64,000 nucleotides of DNA from positions 1 through 64,000 of the forward strand of contig CAIWRB010000122.1 in NCBI GenBank assembly GCA_903914955.1, written 5' to 3'. Each line of letters opens with the position of its first letter. Position 1 is the first letter of the stretch. This document shows, in pieces, positions 16,083-25,878 of this stretch. A program made the position numbers and the translations under genes. The DNA comes from an uncultured Chloroflexota bacterium. GTDB lineage: Bacteria > Chloroflexota > Anaerolineae > Anaerolineales > Villigracilaceae. The notes under the pieces were generated by a model. That model had not been told where the DNA came from. It worked only from the letters and a program-made list of their open reading frames with translations, and made no database searches.

Positions 16083-17495
16083 ATGCCCGCTATAGATCTA
16101 GCACGCCTACGTAAACAAGCCAATCGTTTGGCAGATTTTTTCTTTCTGCCGGACGAGTTCATGAAGCATTTACGCGAGTTGCTGGAGTCTTATGTTAATC
16201 ACACCTTGCGGAAAGTGGAAAACGTAGCCCCCGATTCAAATTTAAAAACCTACCGCACACCGCCCGCAGTCCTCACACAAATTGAGAATGAACTTCGCGC
16301 AGCAACGGAAGCGAACCCGGAGTTTGCGATTGAACTTGCAGATATATTATGGGAAGAAGGTGCTCTCGAAACACGTCTGCTCGCTGCTTATTTGCTTGGG
16401 CGAATCCCCCCCAAGGAAGAACACCTGCTCCCACGTCTCACGATCTGGAGTCAGCAAATCCGCGACCAGCGTGTTCGCTCAGCCTTGCTATCAACAAGTC
16501 TGGCGCGTATGCGAAATGAAAAACCTGATCAATTTCTTAACCTCATCCGCGAGTATTTGCATCCGGCGCGTACGCGTACCTGGTCAAACGGACTTCAGGC
16601 CCTCCTCCCAATGATCGCGGATCTATCTTATACAAACCTTCCCCCGATCCTTGATATTGTAGAACCCATCATAGAAGAAGCACCTGCCATTTTACAAAAT
16701 GAATTGGCAGCCTTGATCGTGGCTTTGTATCGCGCCTCCACAAGCGAAACAATATTCATGCTCAAACACGTGCTCAGCAATACAGAAAACCCAATGACCG
16801 TGGTGACCATGCGCCGCATTGTCGCTTCATTTCCACCTCCGCTTCAAGCAGAATTACGCGAACTCCTGCGCCCACAATCAACCTCAACAACCGTGCCAGT
16901 AGAACAGGAAGAAGAAATCATAGATGATTTTATTCTTGAACCAGTCAAGCCGATCATGCTTGAGTCGAATGTAGAAGTTCGCCAACGTAAAAAGCGCGCG
17001 CCTCGCAAACCGAAATTAGACAATTCAAGAATCATCTACCTGCACGGACTCGAAAGCACCAGCCAAAGCGGCAAGGCGCGTCAATTCGCAGAAAAATTCC
17101 CAGGTATGATCACGCCCGATTTTATCGGCTCATTTGAAGAACGCATGCAACAACTGAAGCCGATCCTCGGCAGAAAGAAAAACTGGACGATCATCGGATC
17201 CTCGTTTGGCGGGCTGATGGGCGCGGCATTTACGCTCGATCATCCGACTCAGGTGCGGAAGTTGATCCTGCTCGCGCCAGCTCTCACGCTCGAACCATTC
17301 GCTTCGCGCTTGCTGACACCTGTCTCTGTCCCAACCATCATTGTTCACGGCACAGCGGATGATGTCGTTCCGCTTGAACCTGTGCGTGAGATCGCAAAAA
17401 AAGCTTTCACCTATTTAACCTACCGCGTCGTAGATGATGGACATCGTTTACAAAAAGCATTTGAAGAAATAAATTGGGAAGAAATATTGGCCTAA
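16083..17495 (+). CDS. AlkD-like helical-repeat domain fused to an alpha/beta hydrolase
   Basis: The 470-residue protein has two parts. Residues about 1-275 are helical repeats of the DNA alkylation repair/HEAT type, with the AlkD-like phrase ADILWEEGALETRLLAAYLLG. After an acidic then basic linker (about 275-310), residues 315-470 form a small alpha/beta hydrolase. It has IIYLHGLEST, nucleophile elbow GSSFGG, an acidic residue in HGTADDVV and His in DDGHRL, a complete catalytic triad resembling YqiA-type esterases. The start could be 16083 or 16074; upstream in-frame codons lie inside proS. The fusion is unusual. Substrate and any DNA role are unknown. Confidence 0.83.
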   Translation: MPAIDLARLRKQANRLADFFFLPDEFMKHLRELLESYVNHTLRKVENVAPDSNLKTYRTPPAVLTQIENELRAATEANPEFAIELADILWEEGALETRLLAAYLLGRIPPKEEHLLPRLTIWSQQIRDQRVRSALLSTSLARMRNEKPDQFLNLIREYLHPARTRTWSNGLQALLPMIADLSYTNLPPILDIVEPIIEEAPAILQNELAALIVALYRASTSETIFMLKHVLSNTENPMTVVTMRRIVASFPPPLQAELRELLRPQSTSTTVPVEQEEEIIDDFILEPVKPIMLESNVEVRQRKKRAPRKPKLDNSRIIYLHGLESTSQSGKARQFAEKFPGMITPDFIGSFEERMQQLKPILGRKKNWTIIGSSFGGLMGAAFTLDHPTQVRKLILLAPALTLEPFASRLLTPVSVPTIIVHGTADDVVPLEPVREIAKKAFTYLTYRVVDDGHRLQKAFEEINWEEILA

Positions 17496-17520
17496 CCGCT
17501 GCACTCCAAATGGAGGAATC

Positions 17521-18801
17521 ATGAACCATCAAATCTACTGGCATACAACTGTAAAAATGCCCGACGACTCAATCTTGACACCCGTCCCCGAAAAAGTGGA
17601 TGTTGCGATCATAGGCGGAGGATACACAGGCCTGAGCGCCGCGCTGACTCTGGCGAAGCGCGGCGTGAAAGTAGTTGTGCTGGAAGCAGAAACCATTGGC
17701 TGGGGCGCAAGTTCCCGCAACGGCGGCATGACGTTGACCGGGCTCAAAGTCTCCATGCAAACAGTCATCAATAATTATGGGCGGGAATTGGCAAAAGAAT
17801 TATTCCAATGCTCCATTTATTCTGTGGATACGGTTGAACAGATCATAAAAGAAGAAAATATAAACTGTGGGTTTTCGCGCACAGGCCACCTACTGGCGGC
17901 GAACAAGCCGAAGCATTATGAAGCGCTCAAACATGAAGTTGATTTCATGGCGAAGGAATTTAATCATACAGTCCATCTTGTATCACCAAAAGATCTACAA
18001 AGTGAATTAGGCTCGAAAGTTTTTCACGGCGCTTTGGTGGATGATGTCAGCGCGGGGTTGAACCCTGCTCAATTTGTAGCAGGACTCGCTGGCGCGGCTG
18101 AAAGAGCAGGGGCGATTCTCTGCGCGCGAGCGCGTGTCAACAAGATCGAGCGGAGTCAGAACCGATTTGTCATAAAGACAGAGCGAGGCACGGTCACAGC
18201 AGAATCTGTTTTCGTAGCTACATCTGGTTACACAGGAAACGTCACAAAGAAATTGCAGAAAAAAATTATTCCGATCGGGTCGTTCATTATTGCGACGGAA
18301 AAATTATCTGACGAACTCGCGCACGAGCTCAGCCCAAAGAATAGAATGATCTTTGATTACAAACATTATTTGAATTATTTCAGGTTGTGGGATAACCGTA
18401 TGATCTTTGGCGGGCGCGCGGCTTTCTTTCCTGAAAACGAAAAAACAATTTCACAAAGTGGTGAAATCTTACGGAAAGAAATGTGTCAGGTATATCCGCA
18501 ACTGAAAGATATTAAAGTGGATTTTGTCTGGGGCGGTACACTTGATTTTGCATTTGACATGATGACGCACGTCGGCGAATTGGATGGCATTCATTACGCG
18601 CTTGGGTACGCCGGGCATGGCGTGGCAATGGGAACTCATCTGGGCAGGACCGTTGCCGAAGCCATGTTGAAGGGAAATATAAAAGAACATCCATTTGCGA
18701 AATTCAATTTTCCAAATGCGCCTTTGGGGTTGTATGATGGCCGTCCGTGGTTTTTACCGTTCGCATGGATATGGCATAAGTTTTTAGATTGGGTGGAATA
18801 A
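17521..18801 (+). CDS. FAD-dependent amine oxidase, DAO family (PuuB-like)
   Basis: The 426-residue protein has the FAD dinucleotide motif IIGGGYTGLSAALTLAKRG with the second block VVLEAETIGWGASSRNGG, plus a C-terminal GYAGHGVAMGTHLGR FAD-contact motif. This layout fits gamma-glutamylputrescine oxidase and related DAO-family enzymes that oxidise secondary or N-modified amines to aldehydes with H2O2 release. GGAGG is positioned before the ATG. No putrescine pathway partner is nearby, so the exact amine is uncertain. Confidence 0.88.
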   Translation: MNHQIYWHTTVKMPDDSILTPVPEKVDVAIIGGGYTGLSAALTLAKRGVKVVVLEAETIGWGASSRNGGMTLTGLKVSMQTVINNYGRELAKELFQCSIYSVDTVEQIIKEENINCGFSRTGHLLAANKPKHYEALKHEVDFMAKEFNHTVHLVSPKDLQSELGSKVFHGALVDDVSAGLNPAQFVAGLAGAAERAGAILCARARVNKIERSQNRFVIKTERGTVTAESVFVATSGYTGNVTKKLQKKIIPIGSFIIATEKLSDELAHELSPKNRMIFDYKHYLNYFRLWDNRMIFGGRAAFFPENEKTISQSGEILRKEMCQVYPQLKDIKVDFVWGGTLDFAFDMMTHVGELDGIHYALGYAGHGVAMGTHLGRTVAEAMLKGNIKEHPFAKFNFPNAPLGLYDGRPWFLPFAWIWHKFLDWVE

Positions 18802-18931
18802 ATTTTGAGCCAAGATCAGTCGCGTTAAATAAAAAAGCATCACACCGAAGTTGGGATGTAAAGCGTTCGGATTCCGTGGAAAATTCGATTAAAATAGCCG
18901 CTACTATTCTTACCAAATCCAGGAGGCACTC

Positions 18932-20839
18932 ATGGCAAAGACCGGCAAGCCGAAAGAAATGGAAGGTGAAGTATATTATCCATCAGAGCAGGTGATCGCG
19001 CAGGCGCGCTTGAAAGATTGGGACGCGCTCGCCGAAAAAGCGGGCAAAGACCTGGAAGGCTTTTGGGCTGGTGAAGCGAATGAACTTGAATGGTATAAGA
19101 AATGGGATAAGGTTCTGGATGATTCCAATAAACCTTTTTACAAATGGTTCGTTGGCGCAAAGACGAACATCATTCACAACGCCATTGACCGTCATCTCAA
19201 AACACACCGCAAGAATCAACTCGCGCTGATCTGGGAATCAGAAGACGGCAAGACCGAACGTACATTCTCTTACTTCGCCATGAACCGCGAAGTTTCACGC
19301 ATGGCAAACATCATCAAAGCCATGGGTGTTCAAAAAGGCGAGCGCGTAACTATTTATATGGGACGTGTTCCCGAAATCGTTTTTGCCATGATGGCGTGCG
19401 CAAAGATCGGCGCAATTCACTCGGTTGTATTCGGCGGCTTTTCAGTTGATTCACTGCAGGGACGTATTGATGACAGCAACTCAAAACTCGTCATCACCTG
19501 CGATGGCTCCTATCAGAACGGCAAAGTTGTTGAACTAAAAGCTATCGTGGACGAATCGATCAAGCGTTGTCCGTCAGTTGAAAACGTGATCGTTGTCAAA
19601 CGCGTCGGTAATCCTGTCATCATGGAATCCGGACGCGACCATTGGTATCAAGATCTGTGCGCGCTTCCAATTGCAAATGGCAAATGCGTCACCGAAGTAA
19701 TGGATGCGGAAGATCCACTTTTCATTCTTTACACATCCGGATCCACTGGCAAGCCCAAAGCCATCCTGCACACGCATGGTGGCTACATGGTCGGCACCTA
19801 TTCAACACTCAAGTACGTTTTCGATGTCAACGATGAAGATCGTTGGTGGTGCACCGCCGACCCAGGCTGGATCACGGGCCACTCATATCTCGTGTACGGC
19901 CCAATGATCAACGGTGTGACCACATTCATGTTCGAAGGCGGCCCATCGTATCCGTATCCAAATCGCTGGTGGCAATGCATTGAGCGCTATGGAATCACCA
20001 TCTTCTATACCGCACCCACTGCCATTCGTGGTCTCATGCGATTTGGAGAATCCTGGCCGAACAAACACGATCTTTCATCCCTGAGGCTGCTCGGTACAGT
20101 CGGCGAGCCGATCAACCCTGAAGCATGGAAGTGGTATCACCGTGTCATTGGCAAGGAGACGAAACCGATCATCGATACCTGGTGGCAGACTGAGACTGGG
20201 TCATTCATGATCACGCCGACGCCTGTCGTGCCGCTCAAGCCCGGATCGGGAACGCGTCCATTCTTTGGGCAGGAAGCTGAAATCGTGGACGAAGAAGGGA
20301 ATCCAGTCCCGGATAACACGGAAGGCTATCTCACCTTGAAAAATCCATGGCCTGCCATGTTACGCACAATCTACGGCGATGATGAGCGCTATGTAAAACA
20401 ATATTGGTCGAAATTTCCAGGACGCTACACAACCGGGGATTCAGCCAAGCGTGACTCAGACGGCTATTATTGGATCATCGGCCGCGTGGACGATGTCATC
20501 AAAGTCTCTGGTCATCGCCTCGGCACCGCAGAAGTTGAGTCTGCGCTGGTTAGTCACCCCGCAGTGGCAGAAGCTGCCGCAATTGGTTTACCGCATGACG
20601 TTAAGGGACAGGCGATCCATACCTTCGTGATGCTACGCACAGGATTTTCCCCCTCAGCTGAGTTGGCGGAAGAATTACGGCAGCATGTATCCACTCACAT
20701 GGGACCGATCGCCCGTCCTGAGGATGTTAAGTTTGTGGATAAACTTCCCAAAACCCGCTCCGGTAAGATCATGCGCCGCGTGTTGAAAGCCAGAGCGCAG
20801 GGATTACCCGAGGGAGACATTAGTACGTTGGAAGAATAG
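18932..20839 (+). CDS. acs: Acetyl-CoA synthetase
   Basis: This 635-residue AMP-forming acyl-CoA synthetase has the P-loop-like YTSGSTGKPKAILHTHGG (about residue 265), the WWQTETG motif and the hinge GYYWIIGRVDDVIKVSGHRLGTAEVE. The C-terminal PKTRSGKIMRRVL holds the catalytic Lys that is acetylated in Acs regulation. Length and motifs match AcsA, which activates acetate to acetyl-CoA. AGGAGG lies just before the ATG. A strong bidirectional terminator follows. Confidence 0.96.
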   Translation: MAKTGKPKEMEGEVYYPSEQVIAQARLKDWDALAEKAGKDLEGFWAGEANELEWYKKWDKVLDDSNKPFYKWFVGAKTNIIHNAIDRHLKTHRKNQLALIWESEDGKTERTFSYFAMNREVSRMANIIKAMGVQKGERVTIYMGRVPEIVFAMMACAKIGAIHSVVFGGFSVDSLQGRIDDSNSKLVITCDGSYQNGKVVELKAIVDESIKRCPSVENVIVVKRVGNPVIMESGRDHWYQDLCALPIANGKCVTEVMDAEDPLFILYTSGSTGKPKAILHTHGGYMVGTYSTLKYVFDVNDEDRWWCTADPGWITGHSYLVYGPMINGVTTFMFEGGPSYPYPNRWWQCIERYGITIFYTAPTAIRGLMRFGESWPNKHDLSSLRLLGTVGEPINPEAWKWYHRVIGKETKPIIDTWWQTETGSFMITPTPVVPLKPGSGTRPFFGQEAEIVDEEGNPVPDNTEGYLTLKNPWPAMLRTIYGDDERYVKQYWSKFPGRYTTGDSAKRDSDGYYWIIGRVDDVIKVSGHRLGTAEVESALVSHPAVAEAAAIGLPHDVKGQAIHTFVMLRTGFSPSAELAEELRQHVSTHMGPIARPEDVKFVDKLPKTRSGKIMRRVLKARAQGLPEGDISTLEE

Positions 20840-20856
20840 AAGTTAGTAAAAAGTGA

Positions 20857-20902
20857 GAAACGAAAGGACACCAGGATTTTCATCCTGGTGTCCTTTCGTT
20901 TT
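20857..20902. terminator. Bidirectional terminator between acs and the MprF-like gene
   Basis: A perfect stem of about 20 bases (the GAAAGGACACCAGGAT arm and its complement, loop TTTC) has A and T tracts on either side. It can end both convergent transcripts. Confidence 0.93.
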
Positions 20903-20903
20903 A

Positions 20904-22559
20904 TCATTCATCCGAGCTGTTGCGGAAATTTGCACGGAGTAGTGAAATGCTTACCGCGGGCAGATTCCCTGTACCCGGATAAATCAAATAACGCGGCGAC
21001 CAGGCTGGATGAAATTTCTCCTTGAAGGAATGCAAACCTTTGAAATTATAAAAACGATTCACATTTTCATAGATGAAACGCATTGTGCGTTCGAGCGCCG
21101 GGTCTTTTGGATTCTCTCCAATTCCTGAAAATGTGCTCAAGCCAAGATTGAACGAAGCAATGCCTTTCTCTTTTGCCCACAAAAAAAGAGACACGAACAG
21201 AAAATCCATGATGCCTTTCTCGGAAAAACTGCGGTGACGCATCAGATCGACCGCCATTTCATTGGCTTGAAACTCGGTCACAATATTGGCAAAGGCATCG
21301 ATAAAGCCTTCGCCATCACGTACGAGCAGAATAGGACAGGAGTTGAGATATTCATCATCAAACCAACCGAGGGAGAAACCCATCTCCTTCACCCCACGAG
21401 TGTTCAACCAATCATCACTGATCGCGTGTAATTCACGCAACATACGCGCCGAATGTGGCGGCTCCTGCACCGTAACCTTGTATTCATTACGAAGCATTTT
21501 ATTGTAGGCATTACGAACAGGTTTATTCTCACTGCCTTCCATTGTGAATTTGGAAAGGTCAACGCTCGCTTCCTGACCGAGGGGGAGCGAATCAAAACCA
21601 AGCTCTTTATACACTTCAAGGAAATCAGGCATCACCTGATAAAAAGCCGTTATCCAATCATTACGAGCAGCGAAATTTTTAAATGCTGTGATGGCTGACG
21701 CGGTATCTTGAGTACTGCCAATTGGATCACCAAGAACCAAAGCCACTCGATTCTCAACAACATAGGATATCACCGAACCGCCGGGACTAAAGAAATACAG
21801 TTTATCATCCAAAAGCGTGTAACGCGCCAGCGATGATCTACCATAGGCACGTACAATTTCCCAGGCTCGAGTCTGTTCATCTGTCGAGGGAAGAAAGCGT
21901 GCTAACACCGGGCGCAAGAGCATAAAGAGCGCATACGTTCCAGAAACTGCACCGACCACATAGATCGAATCTGCAAAGTATTTTCCGAAACCGGTGATCG
22001 GTTGTAAGCCGGGGTCATAGAATGCTACGAACATGATAACGGTCTGCCGGATGGCATCCCAAAAACCGAAATTGACCTGGAAGTGCTTATCCAGTAAGAA
22101 GAAGCCCAACACTCCATACGCAAGTGTAAAGCTCAAAGAGGCAAGAACAGCTAAAAGTCCAGAACGAACCGATGGAGCGTCAGAGCGCGCTTGAAAATGT
22201 TTGCGGGTGATAATCAGCGGGATGAGCGTCAGCGCAGCCAGGGTCGCTTCTTCATAATCCAACCCTTTGAGGAGGTGCGTGGGAATGGAAATGCTGAGAA
22301 TGGTCACGGTCAGAATCCAGCCGATGCGTTTACGACGCCAAAGGCTGAGCGCAAGAAGCAAAAGCGCGAAGCCTGCCAGCGCCGAGGTGAGATGCCCTCC
22401 ATGGCTAACGCCTAATGGAGAATATTGCTCCAGCAGTTTCAACCTGTTTTTTAAAGTAGGTGTGACCGCCGACATTACATTGATAATGCCCATGGCGGCG
22501 GTCAGCAGGGAGATCGATTTGACGACAGTGATCTCGGAAAAAATAAATTTGGATTTCAT
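20904..22559 (-). CDS. MprF-like membrane protein with DUF2156 aminoacyltransferase domain
   Basis: The 551-residue protein has about six membrane helices in residues 1-235, then a cytoplasmic DUF2156 (GNAT-like) domain. The domain spans DDKLYFFSPGGSVISYVVENRVALVLGDPIG through FNLGLSTFSGIG, as in phosphatidylglycerol lysyltransferases. These transfer amino acids from tRNA to membrane lipids, altering surface charge. The N-terminal flippase part is much shorter than in MprF, so it resembles the short LysX/PgsA-associated type. Start at 22559 has AGGAAG-like context. No partner gene is obvious. Confidence 0.85.
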   Translation of the reverse strand: MKSKFIFSEITVVKSISLLTAAMGIINVMSAVTPTLKNRLKLLEQYSPLGVSHGGHLTSALAGFALLLLALSLWRRKRIGWILTVTILSISIPTHLLKGLDYEEATLAALTLIPLIITRKHFQARSDAPSVRSGLLAVLASLSFTLAYGVLGFFLLDKHFQVNFGFWDAIRQTVIMFVAFYDPGLQPITGFGKYFADSIYVVGAVSGTYALFMLLRPVLARFLPSTDEQTRAWEIVRAYGRSSLARYTLLDDKLYFFSPGGSVISYVVENRVALVLGDPIGSTQDTASAITAFKNFAARNDWITAFYQVMPDFLEVYKELGFDSLPLGQEASVDLSKFTMEGSENKPVRNAYNKMLRNEYKVTVQEPPHSARMLRELHAISDDWLNTRGVKEMGFSLGWFDDEYLNSCPILLVRDGEGFIDAFANIVTEFQANEMAVDLMRHRSFSEKGIMDFLFVSLFLWAKEKGIASFNLGLSTFSGIGENPKDPALERTMRFIYENVNRFYNFKGLHSFKEKFHPAWSPRYLIYPGTGNLPAVSISLLRANFRNSSDE

Positions 22560-22666
22560 AGGAAGGTCACATTCTCTTTTTCAGCTTTAAATTGATATGC
22601 GCCCCTACCAGAGCGACGATGTAGGCGGGTTTTCAACCTGACAATTTTTTTTCAAATACAGTCAGG

Positions 22667-24214
22667 CTAAATTCCTCCGCGCTCTTTCATTACCGCGCGA
22701 ATTTCTTTTTCGAGTTTGTCGGCTTCCACTTCTAATTCAGTAAGTTCTGCCAGCATCTTATCACCAGCGGATTTGTCTTCGAGGGAGTTGATGTTGATGC
22801 GGACATTGTAGCCAGCAGCTGTGAGTGCGGCTCTTGCCATGGCGAAGCCAGACATAGAGTCACTTATGGCGTTAAGGTTGGCGTGTTGCACGCATTTCAC
22901 GGCAAGTTCCATCACTTTGATCGCACTTTTGGATACATGCAGCGGAATATGCGCAGCGTTGAGCGTCGCATTGACAATGGCGTTATTACGCGTATCTTTT
23001 TGGTCTTCCGTTTCTTTTGGTAATTTGAAGGTTGCCATCAAAACTTCGAATGAGGCAGCGTCATCATCCACAGCCTGAGTGAGTTCGGCGCGGAGATTTT
23101 CAGATACGGCTCGGATGGCTTGCATTTCGGCTTCAATCCCGGCATATTTCTTTTTGCCGATGGTGAGTCCCGCGACCATGGCAACGAGTCCTGCGCCCAT
23201 GGCACCCGCGTAAGCCCCGGCAGAACCTCCGCCTGGAGTTGGTGTCGGGGAGGCTAATTCATCTATGAAAGAAGCAGGCTTGGAAGAAGAAAAATCGTGG
23301 GAGGCGGATGATGTCTGCGGTCCACTGTCGAACAATCGTGATTCCAATATCTGTTGTTTGTCAAACTGATCCAGTTGCGTATACCAGACCGCCGCATCCA
23401 CCAAAGCTTCCTGCGGAATCAATCCGACGAGTTCGCTGTGATGAATGCCGACGCCATAACGCTGGGCTTCGCGGCGAATAATTTCAACCACGCGCGCAAT
23501 GGGAGTCTCGCGGAAGTTGGTAAGATTCATCGAAACTTGCGCGCGCCCATCCACGAGCAATCCAAGCCCCTTCACATAACGCAGTCCGCCCGATGACTGA
23601 CGAACGACTTTGGCAATTTTTTTCGCGATGCCGACATCATCAGTGGTGAGATAAACATTGAATGCGATCAGTGGATTGCGCGCACCGATAACAGTGGCTC
23701 CCGCCGTGCCGAGTTTTGCGGGACCGAAATCAGGTTTACGATTCGGGTCAGATTCAATTTCAGATTTCAAGCCTTCGTATTGACCTCGGCGGATATTTTC
23801 AAGATTGGCACGTTCGGGGCGAGTTGCCGCCGCTTCATACAAATAGACGGGAAGGCTGAGCTCGCTTCCGACACGCTGACCCAACCTTTGGGCAATGGCG
23901 ATGCATTCTTCCATGGTGACATCAGACAGCGGAACAAAAGGACAAACATCCGTCGCGCCCATGCGCGGATGCGCGCCAGTGTGTACGTTGAGATCAATTA
24001 ATTCAGATGCAGTTTTGATGGCACGGAAGGCAGCTTCTTCCACACCTGCGGGCGTGCCCACAAATGTGACCACCGTGCGGTTGTGATCGAGATCGGAGGA
24101 ACGGTCGAGAAGTTTTACTTCGCTGACCGATTGGATGGCGGCGACGATCTGGTCAATGACTTCGGGTCGGCGCGCGTCGGAAAAATTGGGGATACATTCA
24201 ATAAGTTGGGTCAT
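22667..24214 (-). CDS. ftcD: Bifunctional glutamate formimidoyltransferase / formimidoyl-THF cyclodeaminase
   Basis: The 515-residue protein fuses two enzymes of histidine degradation and one-carbon metabolism. Residues 1-295 match glutamate formimidoyltransferase (IECIPNFSDARRPEVI at the start; catalytic His in DLNVHTGAHPRMGATDVCPFVPL). Residues about 320-515 match the cyclodeaminase FTCD_C domain (FIDELASPTPTPGGGSAGAYAGAMGAGL). It moves the formimino group from formiminoglutamate to THF and then forms methenyl-THF with ammonia release. The fusion is common in animals and some bacteria. No other hut gene is in the window. Confidence 0.95.
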   Translation of the reverse strand: MTQLIECIPNFSDARRPEVIDQIVAAIQSVSEVKLLDRSSDLDHNRTVVTFVGTPAGVEEAAFRAIKTASELIDLNVHTGAHPRMGATDVCPFVPLSDVTMEECIAIAQRLGQRVGSELSLPVYLYEAAATRPERANLENIRRGQYEGLKSEIESDPNRKPDFGPAKLGTAGATVIGARNPLIAFNVYLTTDDVGIAKKIAKVVRQSSGGLRYVKGLGLLVDGRAQVSMNLTNFRETPIARVVEIIRREAQRYGVGIHHSELVGLIPQEALVDAAVWYTQLDQFDKQQILESRLFDSGPQTSSASHDFSSSKPASFIDELASPTPTPGGGSAGAYAGAMGAGLVAMVAGLTIGKKKYAGIEAEMQAIRAVSENLRAELTQAVDDDAASFEVLMATFKLPKETEDQKDTRNNAIVNATLNAAHIPLHVSKSAIKVMELAVKCVQHANLNAISDSMSGFAMARAALTAAGYNVRININSLEDKSAGDKMLAELTELEVEADKLEKEIRAVMKERGGI

Positions 24215-24270
24215 GGGAAGCTCGATTTACGATTTTGGATTTGCGATTGCAAAGTAATTATAAGGGATGA

Positions 24271-24408
24271 AATGGATTTGTTTGATTTCAAAGTGGCTAT
24301 CGATAAAATCTCTTGTCGGTGTCAGGAGATTTTTGTTTGTGGGGTTGAGGTGGTCAAGGGTTTTATTCAACAGCTAAGCGAATGGGAATTGATGTGTCTG
24401 CATTTTTA
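24271..24408 (+). CDS. Possible small ORF or gene remnant (45 residues)
   Basis: In the 214-base gap between ftcD and the SDR gene, an ATG preceded by AAGGGATG opens 45 codons beginning MDLFDFKVAIDKISCRC. It contains an amphipathic stretch and three Cys, with no recognised family. It could be a small gene, a remnant or chance. The rest of the gap shows no other feature. Confidence 0.3.
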
Positions 24409-24428
24409 GATCCGAAAATATTTGCTTG

Positions 24429-25358
24429 CTAAAAGTGGTATACCACCCTTGTCAACTCTTCAGAAATAGTCCACAGTCGTTTCGCCATTGCTTCATCATA
24501 AGATTTGTTGTTTGACATCACCTTGTCAGGATAGCCGCGCATTCCTCTCATACCAGTCGGCCCAATATAATCACAGCCATTTACTTGAGGAGCAACAGCT
24601 GCGAATAGAATGGGCAATGCACCCATTTCCTGTGATTGGGCAATTAATATATTGGCCGCTTTCATCATCCATTTGGAAATTACAGACCCGTCCAAACCCG
24701 GGCCAGCCGCCTGTAAATTCGTCGCAGCATATCCAGGATGACATCCTACGCTAATAACATTGATAGCCGAAGTGGCAAAACGACGATGTAATTCATACGC
24801 AAACAGCAAATTCGCAAGTTTGCTTTGTGCGTACGCACCCCAACGGTCATAGCTTTTTTTCCATTGCAAATCATCAAAATGAATATCTCCGGAGGCATGG
24901 AAAGTACTGCTCACTGTCACAACCCGCGCATTGGGAGTCGCTTTCAAAGCAGGCAGGAGCAGACCGGTCAACGCAAAGTGACCGAGATGATTGGTGCCAA
25001 ACTGCATCTCAAATCCGTCAGTAGTTCGAAGTTCGGGTAGTGCCATAACTCCTGCGTTGTTGATCAGAACATCGAGCCGATCATGGTTCGCAAGAAAAGC
25101 GTTCGAAAAACTGTTTACACTTTTCAAATCAGCAAGATTCAGTTCCATAACCTTAACTTCCGCTGCGGGATAACGTTGGCGTATGATTTTCGCAGCCTGC
25201 TCGCCCTTGTCCAAACTACGCGCGGCCAAGATTACGTGGGCATTCCTACCAGCCATTGCTAGAGCTGCCTCGTATCCAATCCCACTGTTTCCACCGGTCA
25301 CGACCACCACCCTGCCTTTTTGATCCAGAATATCCTTTTGGTTCCATTGACTAGCCAT
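24429..25358 (-). CDS. Short-chain dehydrogenase (retinol dehydrogenase/WW-oxidoreductase-like)
   Basis: The 309-residue classical SDR has the cofactor motif VVTGGNSGIGYEAALAMAG, NNAGVMALPE, the catalytic Ser in VSSTFH and Tyr/Lys in YAQSKLANLLFAYEL. This subgroup resembles vertebrate RDH11-14 and many bacterial SDRs of unknown substrate, usually NADP-dependent. GGAGATATTTC lies before the ATG. It is transcribed divergently from the cupin gene across a 169-base promoter region. Confidence 0.92.
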   Translation of the reverse strand: MASQWNQKDILDQKGRVVVVTGGNSGIGYEAALAMAGRNAHVILAARSLDKGEQAAKIIRQRYPAAEVKVMELNLADLKSVNSFSNAFLANHDRLDVLINNAGVMALPELRTTDGFEMQFGTNHLGHFALTGLLLPALKATPNARVVTVSSTFHASGDIHFDDLQWKKSYDRWGAYAQSKLANLLFAYELHRRFATSAINVISVGCHPGYAATNLQAAGPGLDGSVISKWMMKAANILIAQSQEMGALPILFAAVAPQVNGCDYIGPTGMRGMRGYPDKVMSNNKSYDEAMAKRLWTISEELTRVVYHF

Positions 25359-25527
25359 GAAATATCTCCATTTTATTTTATTGACTGACAGATTATAACG
25401 GAATATCTCCGATGGCCTTCTACCAGACAGTATTTATAATGATTTATACGTGGAAATGAAAATTTGACCAAAGGACTTTATAATTGCGAAAATATTATTT
25501 CTCAACTAAACTTGATTGGAGATCAGT

Positions 25528-25857
25528 ATGGAAATGAAAAACATCCCTTTTGGTACAACCGATTGGGCAAAAATCGTCCCTACAGAACACAAAGGTAAAA
25601 CGGGAATGGCAACATGGCGAACCCAACAATTTGATAATATCCGCGTGCGCATGGTGGAATATAGCGCTGGCTATCTTGCCGACCATTGGTGTTCAAAGGG
25701 TCATATCCTGTTATGCATCGAAGGGGAATTACATACAGAGCTCGCAGATGGCAGAGAATTTATCTTAACTCCAGGAATGAGTTACCAAGTCGCTGACTCT
25801 GCTGAACCTCATCGCTCAGACACCAAAACCGGCGCAAAACTTTTTATTATTGATTAA
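25528..25857 (+). CDS. Small cupin-fold protein (DHCW-motif-like)
   Basis: The 109-residue single-domain beta-barrel has the signature YLADHWCSKGHILLCIEGE, close to the DHCW-motif cupin family but with the order His-Trp-Cys. It also has late HRSDTKTGAKLFIID. Such proteins may bind a metal; no enzyme activity is established. GGAG six bases before the ATG at 25528 decides this start over one four codons upstream. A GNAT gene follows 21 bases later, likely cotranscribed. Confidence 0.82.
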   Translation: MEMKNIPFGTTDWAKIVPTEHKGKTGMATWRTQQFDNIRVRMVEYSAGYLADHWCSKGHILLCIEGELHTELADGREFILTPGMSYQVADSAEPHRSDTKTGAKLFIID

Positions 25858-25878
25858 AAATAGGGTCAAGAGCTTCCC

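Noticed and set aside
22560-22666. Possible regulatory RNA between ftcD and the MprF-like gene
   Set aside because: No stable hairpin with a T tract or known riboswitch motif was visible in the 107-base gap.
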